Origin: a bacterium
Lineage (GTDB): Bacteria > Ratteibacteria > UBA8468 > B48-G9 > JAFGKM01
Direction: 5' to 3'
NCBI GenBank assembly: GCA_021160565.1
Contig: JAGHCG010000181.1
Coordinates: forward strand, 1-5,226
Length of the DNA stretch: 5,226 nt
In this document: piece after piece, positions 1-5,226 of the stretch
Numbering within the stretch: position 1 is the first letter of the stretch
How the letters are laid out: every line of letters starts with the position of its first letter
The notes under the pieces: generated by a model
Database searches by the model: none
Seen by the model: only the letters and a program-made list of their open reading frames with translations
What the model was told of the DNA's origin: nothing
Translations under genes and position numbers: made by a program

Positions 1-39
1 CATCTGAAATATCTATTTTTTCATCCCCGTTTATATCTC
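1..39 (-). other. Start of dockerin-like calcium-binding repeat
   Basis: The last visible codons of the secreted protein (residues 925-937) read GDINGDEKIDISD. Asp926, Asn928, Asp930, Asp933 and Asp937 fall at EF-hand loop positions 1, 3, 5, 8-9 and 12, as in type I dockerin segments. Only the first half-repeat is inside the window, so a true dockerin (two such loops) cannot be told from a single EF-hand-like calcium loop. Dockerin-like tails occur on many secreted proteins of bacteria without cellulosomes, so this does not by itself imply a cellulosome. Confidence 0.65.
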
Positions 40-2812
40 CCTTTTGGAATGAAGAAGGATTGTAAAAAACTCCATATACTTTATAAGACGAACCTTCCTT
101 TGATTTCCATAAAACTAAAAGATTATCATCTGTGTTTCCCTTAACTGCAATAGGAGTGTATTTTAATCCAGTGTAAGGAGTTAAAAGATAATCTTCTTCA
201 AATTCAGAACCATTTTCTCCTATTTTCTGAGCATAAATATAAAAACTATCAATGTTGTATTCTCCATTTTCATCACTCCTATCAGCCCAGAAAGCATAAG
301 TGTTTCCACTTGAGGTTGTGGCAACATTTCCATAATGTTCGTCTAATTCAGTTTTTGAAATATAAAATGGCTCTCCAGAAGGTGTACCATCGGAATTTAT
401 AATTCTTCCCAGAACACGATATGGATAAGAAGTATAATATACTATGAAATATTTTTTTATTTTCTGGTTATATGTAAGTTTACAATTAGCAAGGTAAGAA
501 GAAGAAGAGGCAAGTTCCTTTTCATCTTCAAGAGTTCCATCACTTTTTACTATTCTTCCCCATATCTTCTTACTGCTTCCATAAGTGTAGGATACAAGAA
601 ATTCCAGATTGTCTGGATTGAAAGCAATTGAACAATTATATGGCCAGCCTGATTTTTCACCAATATCAAAAATTTCGGTTTGCGGTTGACCCTCTTTGTT
701 TAAAATAATCCCTTTCCACTTCCCACCATATTTATCTTCACTTGCCACAATTAAAAAATTTCCGTTTTGAGGATTTACTTCAACATCAGGATATTTGCAA
801 TTCTCATCCATAATTACAAAAGCATCACTTGCTTGATGTGTTTCTCCATCCACAAAAATCCCATAAAGTTTATAATCAGGGTTATTTGGAATATATTCCC
901 CACCCATAAATACAATAAGATATTTATTGTTCACAGGGTTATAAGCAACATCTAATTTATCTACCCAGTCGTTTTCATATACAGTTAATTTTTCGCCGTC
1001 TTTATAACCATTGTCGTGAAAGAATTGACAGTATATATAAGAAGGAGTATAAACATTTTCTGATTTTCTTGTTACAAGTAAATAACTTGAACCTTTTGCA
1101 ACTGCAGGATATTCATTATTACCAAACATCCCGGTATCAATTTGAATGAATAATCTGAATTGCTGTTGAGCAGTTGAAATCCCATCTGTAGCAGAAATTG
1201 TAAAATTAAAAGTTCCAAGTTCTGCTGGAATCCCTGAAATTACACCTGTGGTTGAATTTAATGAGAGACCTTCTGGCAGATTTCCTTCAACAATCTGCCA
1301 GGTATACCTATTCCCATTACCTCCAACTGCTCCAATTCTTAAATTATACTCTTCTTCAAGAGCGCCTTGTGGTAAATCTTTTTCAGTTGTTATTGTAAGA
1401 GAAGAAGAAGGAGATAATGTACCATTTTTATATATTTTCTGGGCATAAATATTATTATTTGAAAAAACTACTACTACCCCATCATCTACATCAATTACTT
1501 CATAATCATTCTGCACGCCTGAACTGTATACTTCAACTCCTCCTTCTGACCACCATCCGATTCCATCATCTCCTATTCTCTGAGCAAGAATTTTATCATT
1601 TGTCCAGAGTATAAAATAAGTTCCATCTGAATTTCTAATTATTCTTGGATTTATTCCTGTACCTATTAAGATACCATTAGTATCCCACAAAATATTCCCA
1701 TTTCCATCAATATGCTGGGTGTAAATTCTGTTTCCTCCACTTCTCCTATCTACCCATACAATTACTGCACCGCCTGAACCATCTGATACTGCCTGTAAAT
1801 TACTCTGAGAATCCTCTGCATCACACACAGTAATACCTCCTTCAGTCCATTGTATTTCTCCAGAAGAATTTACTCTTTGAGCAAAAATGTCTCTATTCCC
1901 ATTTCTCTCATCTGTCCAGAAAGCAATTACACCTCCTGCACCGTCACTTACTATATCACAATAACTTACTATTTGGGAGGAAACATTATTAGGCAAAGAA
2001 ACTCTTACTCCTCCCGGAGTCCAGTTAGGTCCAGCAGAAAACTTTTGAACTCTTAAAGAACGCCAACCATAATATGGACCATCTCTACTATCTTCCCATC
2101 CAACTATTGCTTCACCTGTCCCACTGTAAATAACCATTGGATTTGCTATAGCAGAACCTTCTCCATCATCTCCCCCTTGTGAGGAAATTGAACCATAATT
2201 TGTTAAAATGCTACCGTCATTTCCTCTATGAGATGCTTTTCCTCTTGGGTACCATAATCTATATCCACCATATTCCCATACAGTAAAAACTCCTCCTTCT
2301 CCATCAACACATAAATCCACATTACTACCACTATCCCCCTCCTGTAATAAAATCCCTCCTTCTCCCCATAACTTATTTCCACTGCCATCTAATCTGTTTA
2401 TTCTTACATTATTATTCTGAATTCCTCCCCCTGCAGCATCTGTCCAAGAAAATATTATTCCTCCTGCTTCATCTGAAACAGCCCTCACATCTGTTTGTAA
2501 TTCATAAGTAACACCTCCATATCCTTCAACAATAGAAATACCATTCTCTGTCCATTGTATTTCTCCGGAAGAATTCAATTTCTGTCCATAAATATCCTTG
2601 TATTTCCAAGAAAAACCTGGAACATTTCCTCTTCTCTCATCAACCCATAAAATAATAAAATTCCCGTCAGATAACTTAACTATTTTGGGACCTGTTTGAT
2701 TTTCAGGAGCATCGCATATAACCACCGGAGAAGAAGGGTCAGTTGACCATGAGAAAACCGAAATCTGAAAAGAAAAAAAGAACATCAGAATAAAATATAT
2801 ACTTTTTTTCAT
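1..2812 (-). CDS. Secreted two-propeller / Ig-like protein with C-terminal dockerin-like motif (3' end beyond window)
   Basis: This is one uninterrupted frame of 937 codons that runs off the left edge, so the C-terminus is missing. The start is ATG at 2812, six bases after a strong GGAGG. Residues 1-21 look like a Sec signal peptide: two Lys, a hydrophobic stretch, and likely cleavage after Val-Phe-Ser21. Residues about 41-466 hold seven or eight repeats of 40-50 residues with the pattern D-G-x-G-G-x-hydrophobic-x-x-W-x-D-x-R, then I-x-x-Q-x-hydrophobic and G-x-I-x-W. Good examples are at 289-322 and 343-376. Residues about 471-558 match a putative Ig (He_PIG) domain, with LPEGLSL, TGVISGIP and FTISATDG. 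Residues about 567-918 hold seven more divergent repeats (for example NGNFLIVAS and KKYFIVYYT, each followed by G-R/I-I and SDGT-like turns), suggesting a second beta-propeller. Residues 925-937 (GDINGDEKIDISD) start a dockerin/EF-hand-like calcium loop. The likely role is an extracellular or cell-surface structural or binding protein. Ligand and partner are unknown, and no catalytic motif is visible. Confidence 0.9.
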   Translation of the reverse strand, partial: MKKSIYFILMFFFSFQISVFSWSTDPSSPVVICDAPENQTGPKIVKLSDGNFIILWVDERRGNVPGFSWKYKDIYGQKLNSSGEIQWTENGISIVEGYGGVTYELQTDVRAVSDEAGGIIFSWTDAAGGGIQNNNVRINRLDGSGNKLWGEGGILLQEGDSGSNVDLCVDGEGGVFTVWEYGGYRLWYPRGKASHRGNDGSILTNYGSISSQGGDDGEGSAIANPMVIYSGTGEAIVGWEDSRDGPYYGWRSLRVQKFSAGPNWTPGGVRVSLPNNVSSQIVSYCDIVSDGAGGVIAFWTDERNGNRDIFAQRVNSSGEIQWTEGGITVCDAEDSQSNLQAVSDGSGGAVIVWVDRRSGGNRIYTQHIDGNGNILWDTNGILIGTGINPRIIRNSDGTYFILWTNDKILAQRIGDDGIGWWSEGGVEVYSSGVQNDYEVIDVDDGVVVVFSNNNIYAQKIYKNGTLSPSSSLTITTEKDLPQGALEEEYNLRIGAVGGNGNRYTWQIVEGNLPEGLSLNSTTGVISGIPAELGTFNFTISATDGISTAQQQFRLFIQIDTGMFGNNEYPAVAKGSSYLLVTRKSENVYTPSYIYCQFFHDNGYKDGEKLTVYENDWVDKLDVAYNPVNNKYLIVFMGGEYIPNNPDYKLYGIFVDGETHQASDAFVIMDENCKYPDVEVNPQNGNFLIVASEDKYGGKWKGIILNKEGQPQTEIFDIGEKSGWPYNCSIAFNPDNLEFLVSYTYGSSKKIWGRIVKSDGTLEDEKELASSSSYLANCKLTYNQKIKKYFIVYYTSYPYRVLGRIINSDGTPSGEPFYISKTELDEHYGNVATTSSGNTYAFWADRSDENGEYNIDSFYIYAQKIGENGSEFEEDYLLTPYTGLKYTPIAVKGNTDDNLLVLWKSKEGSSYKVYGVFYNPSSFQKGDINGDEKIDISD
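1139..1402 (-). other. Putative Ig (He_PIG-type) domain within the secreted protein
   Basis: Residues about 471-558 have the hallmark order of the He_PIG family: an L-P-x-G hairpin entry, an aromatic Y-x-W-x-I-V-x-G strand, LPEGLSL, TGVISGIP and a closing F-T-I-S-A-T-D-G. It sits between the two repeat regions and probably acts as a rigid spacer. This is a family-level match made by eye; no binding function is implied. Confidence 0.8.
1845..1870 (-). repeat. Internal DNA repeat, copy 2 (propeller repeat turn)
   Basis: This 26-bp stretch matches 2550-2575 at 25 of 26 positions; the one difference is at 1862. Both copies encode the NSSGEIQWT turn-strand that closes a repeat (residues 315-323 here). 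The copies lie 705 bp, or exactly 235 codons, apart, so the frame is kept. Near-identity at DNA level, including wobble positions, suggests recent duplication or gene conversion between repeats. Confidence 0.8.
2550..2575 (-). repeat. Internal DNA repeat, copy 1 (propeller repeat turn)
   Basis: This is the partner of the copy at 1845-1870. It encodes residues 80-88 (NSSGEIQWT) at the end of the first N-terminal repeat. The surrounding repeats have diverged at protein level, so the conserved patch is short. Confidence 0.8.
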
Positions 2813-2817
2813 TTTTT

Positions 2818-2824
2818 CCCTCCC
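2818..2824 (-). promoter_or_regulatory. Strong Shine-Dalgarno for the secreted protein gene
   Basis: On the minus strand the sequence reads GGGAGGG, containing a full GGAGG core at 2819-2823, six bases before the ATG at 2812. It fixes the start codon and is the strongest ribosome binding site in the window. The HD-GYP gene has only AAGG and the feo genes have none that I can see. Confidence 0.85.
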
Positions 2825-2837
2825 TCTTACATTTTTT

Positions 2838-2865
2838 ATTTTATAATTTTATTTTTTTTTGTCAA
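2838..2865 (-). promoter_or_regulatory. Sigma-70 type promoter for the secreted protein gene
   Basis: On the minus strand a perfect -35 TTGACA (2860-2865) is followed by a 16-bp A/T-only spacer and a -10 TAAAAT (2838-2843). Transcription would start near 2831, giving a short leader of about 18 bases that contains the ribosome binding site. The hexamers and the spacer length are the same as in the feoA promoter. The region is very AT-rich, so chance -10 matches are easy, but the -35 is exact. Confidence 0.65.
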
Positions 2866-2879
2866 ATTTCCTGAAATTT
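2864..2879. promoter_or_regulatory. 16-bp palindrome touching the -35, candidate operator
   Basis: AAATTTC, two bases, then GAAATTT form a perfect 7-bp inverted repeat (2864-2870 and 2873-2879). It overlaps the upstream end of the TTGACA at 2860-2865 by two bases. No T-run follows on either strand, so it is unlikely to be an intrinsic terminator for the upstream HD-GYP gene. It could bind a dimeric regulator; no family is recognised. Confidence 0.4.
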
Positions 2880-2897
2880 ACATTCTGAAAAACCAGA

Positions 2898-4793
2898 TTA
2901 AAACTGAAATCCTTTTTCTTTAAAGAGTTTTAAAACTACATCAACAACTTTCTCATCATATAGTTTGCCTTTATTTTCCTGAATGTGAGAAAGAGCAAAA
3001 TCTATTCCAAGAGGTGGTCTGTAAGGTCTAAAAGATGATATTGCGTCAACTACATCAGCAACTGCTAAAATTCTTGCTTCAAAAAGTATTTCACCATTTT
3101 TAAGCCCTCTTGGATAGCCAGAGCCATCAAGCCGTTCATGGTGCTGGTAAATAATTTCAGGTACTGGACAGGGAAAATCAATATGTTTTAAAATATCATA
3201 ACCGGCTTTCGGATGCTCTCTTACAATATTAAATTCTTCTTCTGATAGTTCCCCTGGTTTTACAAGAATTTCTGAAGGTACTCTAATTTTTCCTATATCG
3301 TGAATAAGTCCTGCGACATACATCCATTTAACTTTATTTTCATCAAATCCAAGTTCTTCACATATTGCCTTTACAAGTTTTGCTACATTTCGCTGGTGTC
3401 CAACAGTATAAGGGTCCTTCATCTCAATAGTTTTCATCAGTGCTTCCACTGTTTCCAGAAGGATATTTTCAACTTTCTCTTTACTTTTAATAATTTCAGT
3501 AATATCTCTTATATGTAAGAATATATACTCATTACTTTTCTGAAATATTCTCTGAACTAACATTTCATAGTTTTTCCCATTAACTTCAATAATCTCGCTT
3601 CCTTCTCTATTAGTTATTTCAATATCACCAATTTTTTCTATCTTTCTTTCTAATTTCTTCCCTGTTATCTCTTTATATATTTTCTTCCCTGATGAGTTTA
3701 CAACAATAATACCCCCACTTTTATCAAGGTAAAAAATTCCATCATTTGTGTGCTCAAATATATTTCTTAACATTTTATGTTCTTTCTCAATATCACTCTG
3801 AATTCCCTCAAAAATAAAAGGCACTGTTTGAATAAAACTGTTAATAATTCCTATATTACAACTTTCTTCAGAAACACTTCTATCAGTTGCTAAAAATAAA
3901 AAGCCAATAATTTCACTTCTTTTTGTCTGTATAGGTATATTAAGAGAAAATGCAATATCTTTAATTTCTTTGTTCTTTTCTCTTTTAAACTCAATTATTC
4001 TTTCAAGTATTTCAGTGGTATCAATTTTTTCCCCTGTTGCATTTTCAAAATCCTTTATAAGTTTTTCTTTTATTTTCTTATGAAGTTTTTCTGAAACAGG
4101 AGAAGTTGTATAAGTATTGAGAACTTTAATCCCTGGGGAATAAATAAGTAAACTGCATAAATCAAATTTGCAATATTTATAACAGAGAAAAACAATCTGT
4201 GTAAAAAACTCCTCATAATTATAAATATAAGCAATTTTTTCGATAAGTTCATTATAAAAATCAATCAAACTTATTTCACTCCTTGCTTTCAGGGAATCCA
4301 ATAATTCTATCTTTTCATTCAATTCTTCCACGTAAAGAAAAGAAAAAAGATAAAAAATGAAAAAAGGAGTAATTTCAGAAATGAAATCTTCTTTCTCTTT
4401 GGAAAAATCTTTTTTTCCTATGAGTTCCACAAGTATATAATTTTTTTCTTTAAAAGCAGGAAAAATCAAAAAATAGTTAAAACCATTTTTTAAATATTCA
4501 GTTCTCCATTCACCTTTTTTTCTTTTCAGGTTTTCTATGTATATGGGAGAAAAATCAATGTCCTCAAGATTAAATTTTACTTTACCCTGATTAATTAGTT
4601 CATTTATGCTTTTTTCAAGATTTAATAAATCATTTTCTTTCTGGAAAATCAAATTGCAAGAAATATTTCCATTTTTAATCCTCCAGAGGAAAGCCCCATC
4701 AAAATCAAGATAATCTGAAACAAATTTAATTATTTTTCCTAACTGCTTCTCTGAAAAATATGAGAAAAAAACTTTATTAAACTCTTTTCTCAT
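2898..4793 (-). CDS. GAF-GAF-PAS-HD-GYP protein, predicted cyclic-di-GMP phosphodiesterase
   Basis: This is a complete 631-residue protein. HD-GYP domains hydrolyse cyclic-di-GMP to pGpG and/or GMP using a two- or three-metal centre, often iron. Residues about 445-630 carry the full signature: Gly465-His466, His498-Asp499-x-Gly-Lys502, His527-Pro528, His551-His552-Glu553, Asp556-Gly-Ser-Gly-Tyr-Pro561, Asp580 and the RPYRPPLG segment at 589-596. The N-terminal half looks like two GAF-like sensor domains (about 15-150 and 180-330). A PAS domain follows (about 341-432, with NIFEHTNDGIFYLD and a closing IRDITEI), then a helical linker (432-455). I see no signal peptide. The hydrophobic run at 141-155 fits a GAF helix better than a membrane span, so the protein is probably cytoplasmic. 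GAF2 has a C-x3-C-x4-C cluster (204, 208, 213). The ATG at 4793 is supported by AAGG six bases upstream. The catalytic call is firm by motif; GAF limits are approximate and ligands unknown. Confidence 0.93.
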   Translation of the reverse strand: MRKEFNKVFFSYFSEKQLGKIIKFVSDYLDFDGAFLWRIKNGNISCNLIFQKENDLLNLEKSINELINQGKVKFNLEDIDFSPIYIENLKRKKGEWRTEYLKNGFNYFLIFPAFKEKNYILVELIGKKDFSKEKEDFISEITPFFIFYLFSFLYVEELNEKIELLDSLKARSEISLIDFYNELIEKIAYIYNYEEFFTQIVFLCYKYCKFDLCSLLIYSPGIKVLNTYTTSPVSEKLHKKIKEKLIKDFENATGEKIDTTEILERIIEFKREKNKEIKDIAFSLNIPIQTKRSEIIGFLFLATDRSVSEESCNIGIINSFIQTVPFIFEGIQSDIEKEHKMLRNIFEHTNDGIFYLDKSGGIIVVNSSGKKIYKEITGKKLERKIEKIGDIEITNREGSEIIEVNGKNYEMLVQRIFQKSNEYIFLHIRDITEIIKSKEKVENILLETVEALMKTIEMKDPYTVGHQRNVAKLVKAICEELGFDENKVKWMYVAGLIHDIGKIRVPSEILVKPGELSEEEFNIVREHPKAGYDILKHIDFPCPVPEIIYQHHERLDGSGYPRGLKNGEILFEARILAVADVVDAISSFRPYRPPLGIDFALSHIQENKGKLYDEKVVDVVLKLFKEKGFQF

Positions 4794-4799
4794 TTTTTA

Positions 4800-4820
4800 C
4801 CTTATATTTATATTATACCA
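4800..4820 (-). promoter_or_regulatory. Extended -10 promoter and ribosome binding site of the HD-GYP gene
   Basis: On the minus strand TGG-TATAAT (4812-4820) is a consensus -10 with the TGn extension. The best -35 at normal spacing, TGGTAA at 4834-4839, matches only three of six bases, as expected for an extended -10 promoter. The predicted start near 4805 leaves a leader of about 12 bases holding AAGG (4800-4803), six bases before the ATG. Confidence 0.6.
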
Positions 4821-4857
4821 AAGCAACATAAATTTACCATACTCATAAAAATTTTCA

Positions 4858-4872
4858 GTCAATTATATTGAC
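4858..4872. promoter_or_regulatory. Inverted repeat covering the feoA -35, candidate operator
   Basis: GTCAAT, three bases, then ATTGAC form a perfect 6-bp inverted repeat. The right arm contains five of the six bases of the feoA -35 (4868-4873), so a bound protein would block RNA polymerase. It does not resemble the classical Fur box (GATAAT repeats) or the DtxR/IdeR box. The symmetry may be partly a by-product of the TTGAC motif, so the call is tentative. Confidence 0.4.
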
Positions 4873-4895
4873 ACATTCTTTAAAATTCGTAAAAT
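4868..4895 (+). promoter_or_regulatory. Sigma-70 type promoter of feoAB
   Basis: A perfect -35 TTGACA (4868-4873), a 16-bp spacer and a -10 TAAAAT (4890-4895) lie just upstream of feoA. Transcription would start near 4902, giving a leader of about 23 bases. It is divergent from the HD-GYP promoter, with the two -10 elements about 75 bp apart. There is no room for a riboswitch. Confidence 0.7.
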
Positions 4896-4924
4896 TAAGA
4901 TAACCTGTTTTTGTAAATAATAAA

Positions 4925-5140
4925 ATGATATCACTTGGTTATGCTAAAAAAGGTGTTTATAAAATTGTAAGTGTACGAAGACCTGGTAAGTTGAGAAGGA
5001 TGTATAATATGGGAATTTTTATTGGAGATGTAATTGAGGTTATAAAACCAGGTCCTGGACCCGTTATAATAAGAAAAGAAAATATAAGGATTGGTATTGG
5101 GTTTGGAATAGCACAGGATATTTTTGTCCAACCCTTCTGA
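4925..5140 (+). CDS. feoA: FeoA, ferrous iron transport accessory protein
   Basis: This encodes 71 residues, close to the usual 75-85 of FeoA. FeoA is a small cytoplasmic SH3-like protein that supports Fe(II) uptake by the membrane protein FeoB. Family features are the early G-x-Y-K-I-V strand (residues 10-16), [17 protein letters not shown] (23-39) with the typical L-x-x-M-G-hydrophobic-x-x-G core, PGPVIIR (45-51), and a closing G-x-G-x-A-x-x-I-F-V strand (58-68). It sits 5 bp before feoB in the usual feoAB order. The gene ends with two in-frame stops, TGA TAA. I see no Shine-Dalgarno before the ATG: the leader near the start is only A and T after a T-run. No other in-frame start fits better, because the ATG gives the expected N-terminus. 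Confidence 0.92.
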   Translation: MISLGYAKKGVYKIVSVRRPGKLRRMYNMGIFIGDVIEVIKPGPGPVIIRKENIRIGIGFGIAQDIFVQPF

Positions 5141-5145
5141 TAAAA

Positions 5146-5226
5146 ATGGAAGAAAAACTTATTGCGATTGCAGGAAATCCCAATACAGGGAAAACAACCC
5201 TATTTAATGCTTTAACAGGACTTAAA
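5146..5226 (+). CDS. feoB: FeoB, ferrous iron transporter (N-terminal fragment, cut by window end)
   Basis: Only the first 27 codons are visible. FeoB is the inner-membrane Fe(II) transporter with an N-terminal G-protein domain. The fragment holds the G1/P-loop [16 protein letters not shown] (residues 10-25, Lys16 and Thr17 binding nucleotide and magnesium), which is the diagnostic FeoB form and starts at the normal distance from the N-terminus. The start ATG is 5 bases after the feoA TGA with no visible Shine-Dalgarno, so translation probably depends on reinitiation by ribosomes finishing feoA. The G2-G5 motifs and membrane domain lie outside the window. Other Era/Obg-type GTPases share P-loops, but the feoA neighbour settles the identity. 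Confidence 0.92.
   Translation, partial: MEEKLIAIAGNPNTGKTTLFNALTGLK

Noticed and set aside
490..512. GAA/TCT trinucleotide runs here and near 1399-1411 as possible phase-variable microsatellites
   Set aside because: They are only three or four units long, code for short serine runs, and triplet changes would keep the frame, so no on/off switching is expected.
767..2056. Several short plus-strand open frames of 62-68 codons at 767-955, 1248-1448, 1417-1614 and 1850-2056
   Set aside because: They lie antisense inside the secreted protein gene, show low-complexity composition and no family features, and lack ribosome binding sites. The minus frame is open across the whole region and has clear domain structure.
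2203..2388. Minus-strand open frame of 61 codons
   Set aside because: It lies in another frame within the secreted protein gene and its product has no recognisable features.
2864..2897. Possible terminator after the HD-GYP gene
   Set aside because: The TCTG/CAGA stem (2884-2897) is only 4 bp. The AAATTTC/GAAATTT palindrome is all but free of G and C and is followed by A residues, not a T-run, on the minus strand. Read-through into the secreted gene remains possible.
3300..4264. Short frames at 3300-3518 (plus) and 4070-4264 (minus)
   Set aside because: Both are shadows of the HD-GYP gene, whose own frame carries intact catalytic motifs.
4857..4862. TTGACT on the minus strand as a -35 for the HD-GYP gene
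   Set aside because: At 15-18 bp spacing the -10 options (TATGGT, TGGTAA) are poor, while the extended -10 TGGTATAAT nearer the gene is much better. The motif is the other arm of the feoA inverted repeat.
4896..4924. Riboswitch or long structured leader before feoA
   Set aside because: Only about 23 bases lie between the predicted transcription start and the ATG, and they are nearly all A and T with no stable stem.
4931..5131. Minus-strand open frame opposite feoA
   Set aside because: It is antisense to a well-supported feoA and has no independent support.

Overview
The window is AT-rich bacterial DNA. Its proteins are rich in Lys, Ile and Glu, arginine is coded almost only by AGA/AGG, and promoters are near-consensus sigma-70 type. 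It holds four protein genes: two complete and two cut by the window edges. FeoA/FeoB (ferrous iron uptake), an HD-GYP signalling protein and a dockerin-like motif on a secreted protein suggest an anaerobic or microaerophilic bacterium, possibly of an uncultured lineage. The sequence alone does not fix the phylum.

Positions 1-2812 (minus strand) are one open frame of 937 visible codons with no stop, running off the left edge. It encodes an exported protein with a signal peptide, a first repeat region that looks like a beta-propeller, a putative Ig (He_PIG-type) domain, a second seven-repeat propeller-like region, and the start of a dockerin/EF-hand-like calcium loop. An 85-bp gap (2813-2897) holds its strong ribosome binding site, a TTGACA-16-TAAAAT promoter and a 16-bp palindrome touching the -35. 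No convincing terminator separates it from the gene upstream.

Positions 2898-4793 (minus strand) encode a complete 631-residue cytoplasmic sensor-effector, GAF-GAF-PAS-HD-GYP, with all diagnostic HD-GYP residues intact. It is predicted to be a cyclic-di-GMP phosphodiesterase.

Positions 4794-4924 form a 131-bp divergent promoter region. It has an extended -10 promoter for the HD-GYP gene and a TTGACA-16-TAAAAT promoter for the iron genes, whose -35 lies inside a perfect inverted repeat. Positions 4925-5140 (plus strand) are feoA, and 5146 to the right edge is the first 27 codons of feoB.

The feo pair is a ferrous iron uptake operon. The HD-GYP gene shares its promoter region, and HD-GYP enzymes are usually iron-dependent, so a functional link is possible but unproven. 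I see no mobile element, CRISPR array, tRNA or rRNA, and no clear case for a wholly new system. The most unusual item is the large secreted two-propeller protein.
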